A DNA stretch of 64,000 nucleotides from an uncultured Lachnospiraceae bacterium (GTDB lineage: Bacteria > Bacillota > Clostridia > Lachnospirales > Lachnospiraceae). This document shows positions 1 through 9,374 of this stretch, piece by piece. The translations under genes and the position numbers were made by a program. The notes beneath the pieces were generated by a model that searched no databases, was not told where the DNA came from, and worked only from the letters and a program-made list of their open reading frames with translations. The number at the start of each line of letters is the position of its first letter. The first letter of the stretch is position 1. The stretch spans positions 1 to 64,000 of the forward strand of contig CAKRFU010000012.1 in assembly GCA_934320845.1 (NCBI GenBank), read 5' to 3'.

Positions 1-52
<52 letters not shown>

Positions 53-333
53 TAAGTTTTGACCTGTCCAAGTAAAAACTTGGCATAGATTGAATTAAAA
101 TTCAATCATTAGAAGTTGTTTCACAACTTCGCGTCTAGATTTCTTTACAAAATCCGATTTACCTCGCGTGTTCTTATCTGCATGTGTTAAATAAGAACTT
201 TTGAAAATTTATTTTAGAATTTTCAGGGTTGTTTTACTGTTCAATTATCAAGGTTCAAGGTCTTTATCCGACCTTTCTCACTAACAATTCATTGTTAGCT
301 TTTACCGACTTACTGTTTGCGTCAGCGATATGT

Positions 334-362
334 ATTTTATCACTTTCATTTCAGCTTGTCAA
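334..362 (-). promoter_or_regulatory. rRNA promoter, proximal of three
   Basis: On the minus strand there is a perfect -35 TTGACA (357-362), a 17-base spacer and -10 TAAAAT (334-339). It reads toward the 16S gene. The surrounding sequence resembles the two promoters further upstream. Confidence 0.8.
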
Positions 363-500
363 GAACTTTTTTATTTTATTTTTTGAAGTTTTTCAAAAAT
401 AAAACTTGGAAACCCTTAAGATTTCCCGCTTTCGCATCTAATAAGAAAACCTTTGCTTTCAAGCTTTGTTCTCTCATCGCTTTGTGCGACAGCGATATTT

Positions 501-529
501 ATCTTACAACATCTTTTCGACATTGTCAA
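501..529 (-). promoter_or_regulatory. rRNA promoter, middle of three
   Basis: Minus-strand TTGACA (524-529), 17-base spacer, TAAGAT (501-506). It is followed by a GCGACAGCGAT-like stretch also seen at the other copies, which suggests duplication of one promoter unit. Confidence 0.8.
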
Positions 530-693
530 GAACTTTTTTCTTATCAATCAATACATTGTTAAGAAGAAAATATAGCATCTTTTAAATAACCACTTATGTA
601 ATCAAAAAAAGATTTCGCTTTCACAGAACTACTATTAGAAAGACTCTCACTTTCCAGCCGTTCTTTCTTCGTTTCTCTGCGACAGCGAAATCT

Positions 694-722
694 ATATTAT
701 CACTGCAATCGACATTTGTCAA
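694..722 (-). promoter_or_regulatory. rRNA promoter, distal of three
   Basis: Minus-strand TTGACA (717-722), 17-base spacer, TAATAT (694-699). It sits just beyond the 3' end of upp. The whole 53-749 stretch holds no credible gene: it is the rRNA leader and promoter region. Confidence 0.8.
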
Positions 723-749
723 CACTTTTTTTTATTTTTAGTGATTTTT

Positions 750-1379
750 TTATTTTGTTCCGAATATTCTGTCTCCCGCATCACCAAGCCCCGGACATAT
801 ATACGCATCTGCATTGAGCTCTCTGTCAAGATGACCTACATATATCTGAACATCAGGATGTGCTTCATGTAACATTCTTACACCTTCCGGTGCTGCAATA
901 ACACATAAGAATTTTATATTTTTTCCGCCATGCTGTTTTATAAAATCAATTGCTGCCTTTGCTGAGCCACCTGTTGCAAGCATAGGATCTACAACTACAA
1001 CCTGTCTTTCTTCTATCGTATCCGGCAGCTTACAGTAATATTCTTCCGGTAAATGTGTCTCTTCATTTCTGCAAAGACCAATATGACCTATCTTGGCTGT
1101 CGGTACCAACGCTGTTATTCCTCCAACCATTCCTAGACCTGCACGAAGTATAGGTACAACTGCAAGTTTTCTGCCTGAAAGTACAGGTGTTTTACATGTT
1201 TCTATCGGTGTCTTTACCTCAACATCTTCTGTTGGAAGGTCACTGAGAGCCTCATACCCCATAAGCATAGCAATTTCTTCTACTAAAGCCCTAAATTCAT
1301 TTGTTCCCGTTGTTTCATCCCTAAGTCTCGATATCTTATGCTGTAATAACGGATGATTTAAAATTTTTACGTTTTCCAT
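750..1379 (-). CDS. upp: Uracil phosphoribosyltransferase
   Basis: Cytoplasmic pyrimidine-salvage enzyme making UMP from uracil and PRPP. The 209-residue length is normal for the family. The PRPP loop is visible as [13 protein letters not shown] near residue 130, and the C-terminal uracil-binding [12 protein letters not shown] is intact. It lies 15 bases downstream of the aldo/keto reductase gene, so the two are probably co-transcribed. It belongs to the host backbone, not to the mobile elements. The identification is firm. Confidence 0.97.
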   Translation of the reverse strand: MENVKILNHPLLQHKISRLRDETTGTNEFRALVEEIAMLMGYEALSDLPTEDVEVKTPIETCKTPVLSGRKLAVVPILRAGLGMVGGITALVPTAKIGHIGLCRNEETHLPEEYYCKLPDTIEERQVVVVDPMLATGGSAKAAIDFIKQHGGKNIKFLCVIAAPEGVRMLHEAHPDVQIYVGHLDRELNADAYICPGLGDAGDRIFGTK

Positions 1380-1394
1380 ATTTACCTCACTTTA

Positions 1395-2516
1395 TTATTC
1401 AAAATAATCTGCTACTTTCTTTAAGTCATTTATAATAGGCAGATGCTGTGGACAGACTCCCTCACATTGACCACACCCTATGCACTCACTCGCTTTTCCA
1501 AAATTCTGTGTAAGTCTGTCGTAATATTCTCCCTGTGGCGTCCATCCTTTATCCTTTGACTCCTGTTTGTCAGCATTATAAAGAGAAAAATACTTCGGAA
1601 TTGCAATTTTTTGCGGACAGCCGTCTGTACAATATGAACATCCTGTACATGGAATTTCTATATTTCCATTTATTATTTCTGCTGCTTTTTTCACCATATG
1701 TATTTCTTTTTCATTTAATGGCTTAAAATCTGCCATAAAACCAGTGTTATCTTCAAGCTGTTCCATATTACTCATACCACTCAAAACCATTTTCACATTA
1801 TCGAGACTTGCCACAAATCTTATAGCCCATGATGGAATAGACATATCAGGTGCATATTCTTTAAACATATTTTCTACTGAATATGGCACATTCGCTAATG
1901 TTCCACCCTTTACAGGTTCCATTACCCATACCGGCACGCCATGTTTCTTTGCAACTTCGTAACATTTTCCTGACTGTATGGCATTGCTGTCCCAATCAAG
2001 ATAGTTTATCTGTAACTGTACAAACTCAACTTCCGGATGCTCTGTAAGAACCATATCAAGCACATCCGCAGTGTCATGAAAAGAAAATCCGACATGCTTT
2101 ACAAGTCCCTGCTTTTTCTTTTCCTGAAGCCACTCGAAACACTCAAGTTCTTTGTATATCTTATAATGGTCTTTTCCGACATCATGAATCAGATAATAAT
2201 CAAAATAGTCAACACCTGTTTTCTTAAGCTGTGTATCAAAAATCTTATCCCTGTCTTCTTTACTTTTTATAAATCCTGCATGTAGCTTTGTTGCAATAGT
2301 ATACTTATCCCGCGGATATCTGTCAACAAGCACTTTTTTTACGGCATTCTCACTTTCAAAGCCACAATACATCCACGCAGTATCAAAATAAGTAAATCCT
2401 CTCTCGATAAATTTATCAACCATCTTTTTGGTCAATTCAATATCTATACTCTTATCATCATTTGGATTTAACAATGGCAGTCTCATTAAACCGAAACCCA
2501 ATTTTTTATCTCCCAT
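1395..2516 (-). CDS. Aldo/keto reductase with C-terminal 4Fe-4S motifs
   Basis: A 373-residue protein. Residues 1-270 form an aldo/keto reductase TIM barrel (start GFGLMRLPL, catalytic region FDTAWMY and LIHD). The C-terminal tail carries two cysteine clusters, [12 protein letters not shown] and [12 protein letters not shown], typical of two 4Fe-4S clusters. This iron-sulfur subfamily is common in anaerobic Clostridia; the physiological substrate is unknown. The start follows a strong Shine-Dalgarno (AGGAGG), and a promoter lies at 2556-2584. Confidence 0.93.
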   Translation of the reverse strand: MGDKKLGFGLMRLPLLNPNDDKSIDIELTKKMVDKFIERGFTYFDTAWMYCGFESENAVKKVLVDRYPRDKYTIATKLHAGFIKSKEDRDKIFDTQLKKTGVDYFDYYLIHDVGKDHYKIYKELECFEWLQEKKKQGLVKHVGFSFHDTADVLDMVLTEHPEVEFVQLQINYLDWDSNAIQSGKCYEVAKKHGVPVWVMEPVKGGTLANVPYSVENMFKEYAPDMSIPSWAIRFVASLDNVKMVLSGMSNMEQLEDNTGFMADFKPLNEKEIHMVKKAAEIINGNIEIPCTGCSYCTDGCPQKIAIPKYFSLYNADKQESKDKGWTPQGEYYDRLTQNFGKASECIGCGQCEGVCPQHLPIINDLKKVADYFE

Positions 2517-2555
2517 AAAAAACCTCCTGTTCTAAATTCTTAACGTACTAAATTT

Positions 2556-2584
2556 ATTTTATCACCTTTTTTTAGTACCGTAAA
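2556..2584 (-). promoter_or_regulatory. Promoter of the reductase-upp operon
   Basis: Minus strand: -35 TTTACG (2579-2584), 17-base spacer, -10 TAAAAT (2556-2561), about 40 bases before the reductase start. Confidence 0.6.
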
Positions 2585-2784
2585 GTTTAGCAGGGCAATT
2601 TAACATTACATAACTTTCTTAATCGTAACTATTCACATTTTCAATGCAGTCAATAACTTTCTTCAATATAACTTCTCCATTTTTAATTGTTTAAATGCAT
2701 ATTTTTATTTACTTTACATACAAATATAAAAAAATATATTTAGGCACATATTTACCGGTGCGCTTAAATATTCAGGAGCGTATT

Positions 2785-3072
2785 TTGATATTAAAAGATT
2801 TTCTAAAAAAATTATCACCTGACAATTCTGATGAGCATTCAACATTGTATCATTTTCTGCGAACAGGCATCTGCATATTATCAACTGTATGCTTAGCAAG
2901 TATTGCTGTTGCCTTCATGTTGTCTGACAATTCTACTGTCACTTCAAGACAAGCAATGTCTTCCTTTATTTCAGAAAAGAAACTTCCGATCTACTGTGTT
3001 GATACAGATAAGCCAAAAGTTGCATTATCATTTGATGCCGCATGGGGTAATGTCATCCTGATGAACTATTAA
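2785..3072 (+). pseudogene. PdaB-like polysaccharide deacetylase, N-terminal piece of an interrupted gene
   Basis: The frame starts best at a TTG (2785) six to seven bases after AGGAG. It encodes a membrane anchor (LYHFLRTGICILSTVCLASI) and runs to deacetylase motif 1, VALSFDAAWGN. At codon WGN it leaves homology and stops seven codons later at 3072, in element DNA. The reading frame resumes as EDTQTI at 13274 and again as SLDWKNYG near 52504. Family knowledge: PdaB/PdaA-type carbohydrate esterase family 4 enzymes act in sporulation. Expression in this split form should give an inactive, membrane-anchored stub. The identity comes from motifs and was not searched. Confidence 0.85.
3037..3052 (+). 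repeat. Left junction core of the 10.2 kb element (attL)
   Basis: Sixteen bases, GCCGC-A-TGGGGTAATG, match 13258-13273 (GCCGC-C-TGGGGTAATG) with one difference. This is where deacetylase homology ends. The 10-base identical part is the likely crossover region. Confidence 0.7.
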
Positions 3073-3118
3073 CTATTCGTTGTATTAATATCTATATGTA
3101 AAAAAAGTGAGGTTTAAA

Positions 3119-3310
3119 ATGAAATCTGATTCTGATAATGATATCACTGTTTTTCGTGAATACACAAATATATATAATGCCAAAACTTTATTAAAAAACA
3201 TCTTACAGATTGAATTTGAGGCATTTTATCAAACTACTCAACCTGTCAGGAAACAAACTGCAGATATTGTATTTAATGCTTTCGAAAACAAAACTCCAGA
3301 CAGACGATAA
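3119..3310 (+). CDS. Small protein between attL and recombinase
   Basis: A 63-residue frame preceded by GTGAGG six bases upstream of ATG. No family is recognised. It is charged, with a possible helical middle (NAKTLLKNILQIEFEAFYQ). Its position immediately ahead of the recombinase and in the same direction would suit a recombination directionality factor or regulator, but that is inference from position only. Confidence 0.45.
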   Translation: MKSDSDNDITVFREYTNIYNAKTLLKNILQIEFEAFYQTTQPVRKQTADIVFNAFENKTPDRR

Positions 3311-3397
3311 ATTTATTTTCGTAAGCAATCCAAACTACAAACGGTGAATTTAGCCATAATAAATCCGAAAAAATAATATTTAAGCTAGGAGGATATA

Positions 3398-4963
3398 ATG
3401 AAAGAAACCACAAAATACTGGGCATTGTATGTAAGATTAAGTCATGATGACGGTGATAAAGCTGAAAGTCTGAGTGTTTCCAATCAAAAGCTGAAACTTT
3501 CAAATTTCATTAAAAGCATGCCCGAAATAACCGATTACAAATTCTACGTTGATGACGGATTTAGCGGAACAACCTTTGAACGTCCTGATTTCAAAAAACT
3601 TATAAATGATATACATAGTGGTCTGATTACCGGAATTATTGTAAAAGACTTGTCAAGACTCGGAAGAAACAGCCCTAAAACAAGCTATTATATTCATGAT
3701 TTTTTTCCGTCAAACAAAATCCGTTTTATCGCAATTGATGATAATATAGATAAAGATTTTTTTGATTTCAACACATCAAATGATATGATAATAGATATAA
3801 AAAATATGTTTAACGGCTTTTATCCACGCGACATAAGCAACAAAGTACGCTCTACGCTGCGTGCAAAACAGGCTGACGGACAATTTATAGGAGCTTTCGC
3901 CTGCTATGGATACAAAAAATCACAAAAAAATCATAATAAACTTATAATTGATAATGCTGCTGCCGAGGTGGTAAAACAAATCTATTCCCTCTATATTTCG
4001 GGCATCGGTCAGAATACAATTGCAAAACTTCTTAACGCATCAAATATTCCATGCCCATCGGAATATAAAAAAATGCAGGGTCTCAACTACAAAAACGGAA
4101 ACAAATTAAATTATACAACATACTGGACATATAGCAGCATAAGACATATCCTGAAAAACGAAATGTATACCGGCTGTATGGTTCAAAATAAGTCCTTTCG
4201 AACATTATGCAGTAAAACGGTATCTGCACTGCCAAAAGACAAATGGATAATCGTCCCTGATACACATGAACCAATCATAGATAAACAGACTTTTGACCGT
4301 GTTCAGACACTGCTTTCAAATAATATAAGACAGCCTTCCTTAAAAAATAACATTCATTTGCTTGCCGGCATCATAAAATGCGGTGACTGTGGCAGAGCCA
4401 TGGTTAGGATTTCACGAAATAAAAAATCGTTATTCGTATGCGGCAGTTATAACAGATACGGAAAAAATACATGCTCGTCACACCGCATTTCTGAATCAAC
4501 AATTTTAAAAATTATTACAAATGATTTCAACAAATTATTAAAAGAAACTGACAATTTAGAACATTTTTTATATAAAGAATCTGCATCATTAAACAAATCA
4601 TCACATAATCCGAAAACAAATGAACATATTCAATATAAAATTAACAGACTTGAACAAAAGAAAAGAAGCTATCAGGAAGATTTAAATGAAAACCTTATTT
4701 CTGAAAATGAATATGATAACTTTATCAGACGGTGTAATCTACAAATTTCTGCTTTTAGAAAACAGCTTGATAAAACTTCACTCAAAAACTCAGATAACAT
4801 TTCCTCATTTGATTCTGAAAACACTCCCGCTATCATCAATGAAATGCTCAAAAACAGTGAAATTTTAAAACCCGACAGAACCATTTTAACTCAGATGGTC
4901 AACTGCATATACATATATGAAAATAACACCGTCAAAATCGTATATAATGTTGACCATCTGTAA
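3398..4963 (+). CDS. Large serine recombinase, TnpX/TndX type
   Basis: A 521-residue site-specific recombinase. The N-terminal resolvase domain has the nucleophile in YVRLSHDDGD (Ser about residue 15), then GFSGTTFERPDF and IIVKDLSRLGRN. The middle recombinase domain follows (GYKKSQ ... NTIAKLLN ... WTYSSIRHILKNEMYTG). A zinc-ribbon CGDCGRAM...C...C lies near residue 330, and a coiled-coil tail follows. The start has AGGAGG seven bases upstream. It is very likely the enzyme that inserted, and could excise, the 10.2 kb element. It shares only family features with the prophage integrase at 50816, so the two insertions are independent. Confidence 0.93.
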   Translation: MKETTKYWALYVRLSHDDGDKAESLSVSNQKLKLSNFIKSMPEITDYKFYVDDGFSGTTFERPDFKKLINDIHSGLITGIIVKDLSRLGRNSPKTSYYIHDFFPSNKIRFIAIDDNIDKDFFDFNTSNDMIIDIKNMFNGFYPRDISNKVRSTLRAKQADGQFIGAFACYGYKKSQKNHNKLIIDNAAAEVVKQIYSLYISGIGQNTIAKLLNASNIPCPSEYKKMQGLNYKNGNKLNYTTYWTYSSIRHILKNEMYTGCMVQNKSFRTLCSKTVSALPKDKWIIVPDTHEPIIDKQTFDRVQTLLSNNIRQPSLKNNIHLLAGIIKCGDCGRAMVRISRNKKSLFVCGSYNRYGKNTCSSHRISESTILKIITNDFNKLLKETDNLEHFLYKESASLNKSSHNPKTNEHIQYKINRLEQKKRSYQEDLNENLISENEYDNFIRRCNLQISAFRKQLDKTSLKNSDNISSFDSENTPAIINEMLKNSEILKPDRTILTQMVNCIYIYENNTVKIVYNVDHL

Positions 4964-4985
4964 ATTAAACATTTTTATGTATTTA

Positions 4986-5414
4986 TTATATATTTCCCAA
5001 AATAATATTTAACAATGTCTTATCGAGCATAATTGTCCTATTCCACGGATTTAATATTATTCCGTTTATCTCATCGACATTCAACGCTGATTTAAACAAC
5101 TGTTCCATATCGGTAAGAAATGTTGATTTTACCTGATTGCCGCCTTTCATTTCTTCTTCAAAGCCGGTATACGCAGTCCACCACAAAAGTCCGTCTGCAG
5201 TTTTTTCAACACTTATATTCATTTGCTGCGAGCCAAATGAAGGCTCGACAGCAATTATGAGCTGTCCCTTCTGTTTCATTCTTTTTCTTATTACAGTTAG
5301 TGTATGTGCGAGCATTTCCTGTGTTGCTTCTTTCTGCAGACATTTTATTGCTTCTTCTATCAATTGATTTCCAACAAGACCTTCATCTGTCTTATCATTA
5401 AAATTCTGATTCAT
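4986..5414 (-). CDS. SseB-like protein
   Basis: About 142 residues starting at MNQNFND. The pattern GQLIIAVEP ... QVKSTFLTDMEQLFKSAL ... INGIILNPWNRTIMLDK resembles the SseB N-terminal domain, a cytoplasmic fold of poorly understood role common in Lachnospiraceae. It lies nine bases past the stop of the sensor kinase transcript, on the same strand, so it may be the last gene of that operon. The family call is moderate. Confidence 0.65.
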   Translation of the reverse strand: MNQNFNDKTDEGLVGNQLIEEAIKCLQKEATQEMLAHTLTVIRKRMKQKGQLIIAVEPSFGSQQMNISVEKTADGLLWWTAYTGFEEEMKGGNQVKSTFLTDMEQLFKSALNVDEINGIILNPWNRTIMLDKTLLNIILGNI

Positions 5415-5442
5415 CTCTGCTTTCCTTTCCACTCGTTTAATT

Positions 5443-8400
5443 TTATATATATCTTTGTATAACTTCCATCATATTGACAATATCGAGAGGTTTAGACAAA
5501 TGTGCATTCATTCCGCTTGCAATAGATTTTTTTACATCCTCCTCAAAAGCATTTGCACTCATCGCAACAATAGGTACACTTTCACAATCAGCACGTCCTA
5601 TATTTCTGATTTCTCTTGTTGCCTCCAAACCATCCATTTTCGGCATCATTATATCCATGAAAATAAGATCATATTCATACTCTGCTGATTCCCTGATTAT
5701 ATCAACTGCCTGCTGCCCGTCAAATGCAGTATCAACTATCATACCCTCATCTCTGAGAATTGTACACATAATTTCACTGTTAAGTTCATTATCCTCAACA
5801 ACAAGGACATGTTTTCCTCTCAGTTCAACTTTATCTCTCTTTACAACTTTCTCTTTTTCTTCTGTCTTAGATACTTTCAATTTAATATTAAAACTGAATG
5901 TACTTCCGCTTCCCGGTATGCTCTCCAGTTTGATGCTGCTGCCCATCATATTTATAAGACGGCTGCTTATCGCAAGTCCAAGACCTGTTCCCTGCTTATA
6001 GATACTCTCATAATCTTTAACCTGCTCAAAACTTCTGAAAACTCTTTCCTGATTTTCCTCACTTATACCTATACCATCATCCGCAACCGCAAAATACAAC
6101 TCTGAAGTTTCACCATTTGTGCTCAATTCTCTTACCATTAATGTTATATTTCCACCGGATTTGGTATATTTCACTGCATTTCCAAGCAGGTTTATCAAAA
6201 CCTGCGTAATTCTAAGTTCATCTCCGTAAAAGAATTTATTTGTCAGTTCTTCAATCTTCTTATAATGTATATTTTTTTCAGAAAATCTCGCATCCATTAA
6301 ATCATTGATAGACTTAAGAGCTTTGCTCAACTCAAAATCATCTTCTATCAACTGCATCTTTCCACTTTCAATTTTAGACATATCAAGAATGTCATTTATC
6401 AAACCAAGAAGATAATGAGATGAATTTTTAATTTTATTCAAACAGTCCGTCACCGTTTTTCTTTCACGATCCCTTCTGATTGCAATTTCTGTCATTCCTA
6501 TAATGCCGTTCATCGGTGTTCTTATCTCGTGGGACATACGCGCCAGGAAGTCAGATTTAGCCTGTGCCGCTGAATCATGTTTATCGAGATTTATACGATT
6601 TTGTATAATGGTTCCTATTTCCTGAAGATTCTTTTTCTCCATATCGTCATTACAAATATCTGACGACAGGCCAAATAAAAATATACTTCCGAAATATTTC
6701 CCGTTATCCTCCATATTTATGATGACACCATCTTTTGCATTATAGACTTTAGCTACATTCTGATTTATAGGTACACTCTCATCTATGCATCTGACTGTAT
6801 CCAAATCGGTAACTCTCATAAAAGCCGCACAATCCTGTGCTGTACACCTGAAAATACTTATATTATTATGATTTCTCGTCTCTTTTTTCCTTTCTGACCA
6901 ATCATAATCTACACTTATAACCGCATCTTCTTCATTAAACATTGTTATCAAAAGATTTTCTATATTATATTTTTTTATTAACTTCAATACAAAAACATCA
7001 AGAATCGTTTCAAAATTTCCACCCTTATCAAAAAGATTAAGTGCTATTGATACAATAGACATTTGTTCTATATAAAGATATGAAGCTATCTCACCAAATC
7101 TAGTCTCAAAATCAAGATTTTGACAGCTCTCGTCTAAATCCTGATATACTGAATACAGGCTGCATTTATCCTTTGAAACTCTAATTGCCGCCTGTGCCTG
7201 TTTTACAAGCTTTTCTGTTGAAATATCTTTATCAGCTATTGTTATTCCCGCTTTAAAGCTTAAATCCAGATAATTTTTGTTTGTGAGTTCTGCAAAACGC
7301 ACACTCATTTCTTCGATTATATGTATAATTTTATTTAGCGATACACCTGCTCCCATACATAAAAGTTCATCTGAACCTGCACGTATGCCGATGAACTCCG
7401 CAACATTGTTACATCTGCAGCATTCAATCATTATATCAGATATCTTTTGTAAAATAATATCGCCAAATACAAGACCGTACTGCTCATTAATATTCATAAA
7501 TCTGTCAATGTCAATTAAGAATAGTATTATATCTTCCTTGCCCTCTCTAAACTCTTTTACAAGTTCTATACCTGTTTCCAGATTATACAGAGAAGTAACC
7601 GAATCAAATTTTTTCTTATGTATCTTTTCTATCTCTAATATCTTTCTCTGATTTATATCTCTTATGTAGCCTGCTACTCTTGTCTCATCGCCATTGTTGT
7701 CTTTTAACAAACTCCCACATAAATTTACCCATCTGTATTCATGACATTTATTCATGAACAGACGAAATTCTATGCTCATATCACCAATATCATGCCTGAA
7801 TTTATCTAACACCAATGTTTTGTCAACAGAATGAATATTGTCTAACAGAGCACAATCATCCTTCGAACAATCCCATTTACCATCATATATTGAGCTGTTA
7901 ACTATCTCCATAACACAATCTTTTATTTCATATGTAAAAAATATGTCTTTTGAACTTTCTACTGCAATTCTATATTTTTCTTTTTCATCTAGAAGCTGGT
8001 CTTCAGTTCTTTTCTGTGCATCCGTTACTTTCTCAACAATATCATGTAATTCATCTATTTCCAATATATTTGAAACTTTAAAGCCATGTATACCATCAGT
8101 ACCGCCTCTAACACTCTCCATAAGACGATATACAGGTTTTGTGACATACCTGATAAGTAATATAACTGCTGTTAGTCCAAGAAGCGCACAAATACCTATA
8201 GCTATAACAATGCTTGAATAAACCTGCTCTCCAAGTTCAAAAATAGATTTTTGTGACACCAGACCATATAAGACCCACTTTGTATTCTCATATGGCACAT
8301 TATTAATATATAACTCAAGCGGACTTTTTACTGCATATATCTTATTTTTTCTAAACATTGCACCTTCTATGTCATACAATTTGAAATTTTTTTTATATCC

Positions 8401-9336
8401 TCTGCTTTTAAATTTCTGTTCTCTGACAATTGTGTCATATAATATTCCGTTTCCTGTCACCACCTCAAATTTCCCATTCTCTTTTTCTATTACAAGGGCA
8501 TACCCGGAATTAAGCCCACGGTCAAAATCCGAAGCAGGAAAAAAAGTGTTCAGATATGGCAAAGATATTTCAACACCCAAAATTCCGTATATTTCATTGT
8601 CATAAATCAACGGCACAGAATAGGTTATCATTTTGTGATTGTCCATATAGTAATCTTCAAGGATAAACGGTTTAGACCAATATCCGAGATTTTTCATATC
8701 TGTATCTTTATTTTTCTGTGCAGCAAGAAACGGCTTATAAAAAAAATCGTCTGCCTCCCTGTTCCCTGCACCTTTAAACCTAAAATTTGTTGTCCATGCC
8801 GTATCAAGAGAAATATTTTCTATGCGTGCCAATCTCTTGCTGCCTCTTTCGAGCAGCAAATCAGCATTGTTTGCTGTTTTTGTCTGCGGGTCAGAATCTC
8901 TGATAAAAAAACCGTTATATTCTATTTTTTTCTCTATACTTCCACTGTTAGCAAGCACAACAAATAAACCTGAGCTGTTTCCATGCTGCAGGCTTGAAAC
9001 CAAATTCTTAAATATATGTTTTAAATAGTTTTGTTGTGCTGACGAATCATTTAAAAAATCTTTTATATTTAAATTTCCATGCTTTAATTCCTCTTTTAAA
9101 ACACTACAAAGCTCATCACTTTCCCTGCTTATCCCTCCCCATTGTTCATTCATTGCATTCTGCAGAGTCACCTGACGGTTTTCTGTTATATGACTGTCCA
9201 TATTCACTGTATTTTTTTCCAAACTCTCTTTAACACCACTGAAAAACAGCATTGAAAATGGAACCACTCCCTGAAATAGAACTATTCCCAGAAGTGGTAT
9301 TAAAAATATATAAAGCAGTCTCTTTTTCTTTTTCAA
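5443..9336 (-). CDS. Hybrid sensor histidine kinase with Cache, HAMP, PAS, degenerate GGDEF and REC domains
   Basis: A 1297-residue membrane sensor. An N-terminal membrane segment (8-33) and a second one (about 373-397) flank a double-Cache-type extracellular domain. HAMP follows (about 398-450), then a PAS-like domain (about 455-565). A GGDEF-like domain (about 575-730) has a signature that reads AGSDE instead of GGDEF, so cyclase activity is unlikely. A GAF-like region covers about 755-905. HisKA has phospho-acceptor His936 in SHEIRTPMNG; the ATPase boxes are NLLGNAVKYT, DDGIGI and GTGLGLAI; the C-terminal receiver has Asp1228 in FMDIMMPKMDG. It sits beside a solute-binding lipoprotein, which could deliver its ligand. 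No output regulator is adjacent. Confidence 0.93.
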   Translation of the reverse strand: MKKKKRLLYIFLIPLLGIVLFQGVVPFSMLFFSGVKESLEKNTVNMDSHITENRQVTLQNAMNEQWGGISRESDELCSVLKEELKHGNLNIKDFLNDSSAQQNYLKHIFKNLVSSLQHGNSSGLFVVLANSGSIEKKIEYNGFFIRDSDPQTKTANNADLLLERGSKRLARIENISLDTAWTTNFRFKGAGNREADDFFYKPFLAAQKNKDTDMKNLGYWSKPFILEDYYMDNHKMITYSVPLIYDNEIYGILGVEISLPYLNTFFPASDFDRGLNSGYALVIEKENGKFEVVTGNGILYDTIVREQKFKSRGYKKNFKLYDIEGAMFRKNKIYAVKSPLELYINNVPYENTKWVLYGLVSQKSIFELGEQVYSSIVIAIGICALLGLTAVILLIRYVTKPVYRLMESVRGGTDGIHGFKVSNILEIDELHDIVEKVTDAQKRTEDQLLDEKEKYRIAVESSKDIFFTYEIKDCVMEIVNSSIYDGKWDCSKDDCALLDNIHSVDKTLVLDKFRHDIGDMSIEFRLFMNKCHEYRWVNLCGSLLKDNNGDETRVAGYIRDINQRKILEIEKIHKKKFDSVTSLYNLETGIELVKEFREGKEDIILFLIDIDRFMNINEQYGLVFGDIILQKISDIMIECCRCNNVAEFIGIRAGSDELLCMGAGVSLNKIIHIIEEMSVRFAELTNKNYLDLSFKAGITIADKDISTEKLVKQAQAAIRVSKDKCSLYSVYQDLDESCQNLDFETRFGEIASYLYIEQMSIVSIALNLFDKGGNFETILDVFVLKLIKKYNIENLLITMFNEEDAVISVDYDWSERKKETRNHNNISIFRCTAQDCAAFMRVTDLDTVRCIDESVPINQNVAKVYNAKDGVIINMEDNGKYFGSIFLFGLSSDICNDDMEKKNLQEIGTIIQNRINLDKHDSAAQAKSDFLARMSHEIRTPMNGIIGMTEIAIRRDRERKTVTDCLNKIKNSSHYLLGLINDILDMSKIESGKMQLIEDDFELSKALKSINDLMDARFSEKNIHYKKIEELTNKFFYGDELRITQVLINLLGNAVKYTKSGGNITLMVRELSTNGETSELYFAVADDGIGISEENQERVFRSFEQVKDYESIYKQGTGLGLAISSRLINMMGSSIKLESIPGSGSTFSFNIKLKVSKTEEKEKVVKRDKVELRGKHVLVVEDNELNSEIMCTILRDEGMIVDTAFDGQQAVDIIRESAEYEYDLIFMDIMMPKMDGLEATREIRNIGRADCESVPIVAMSANAFEEDVKKSIASGMNAHLSKPLDIVNMMEVIQRYI

Positions 9337-9374
9337 AATTCCCCTCCTCGGCTCAAAATCCCCATATTTTAAAC

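Noticed and set aside
6500-9336. Plus-strand frames opposite the sensor kinase
   Set aside because: They are antisense shadows of a 1297-residue open frame with clear domains and have no ribosome sites.
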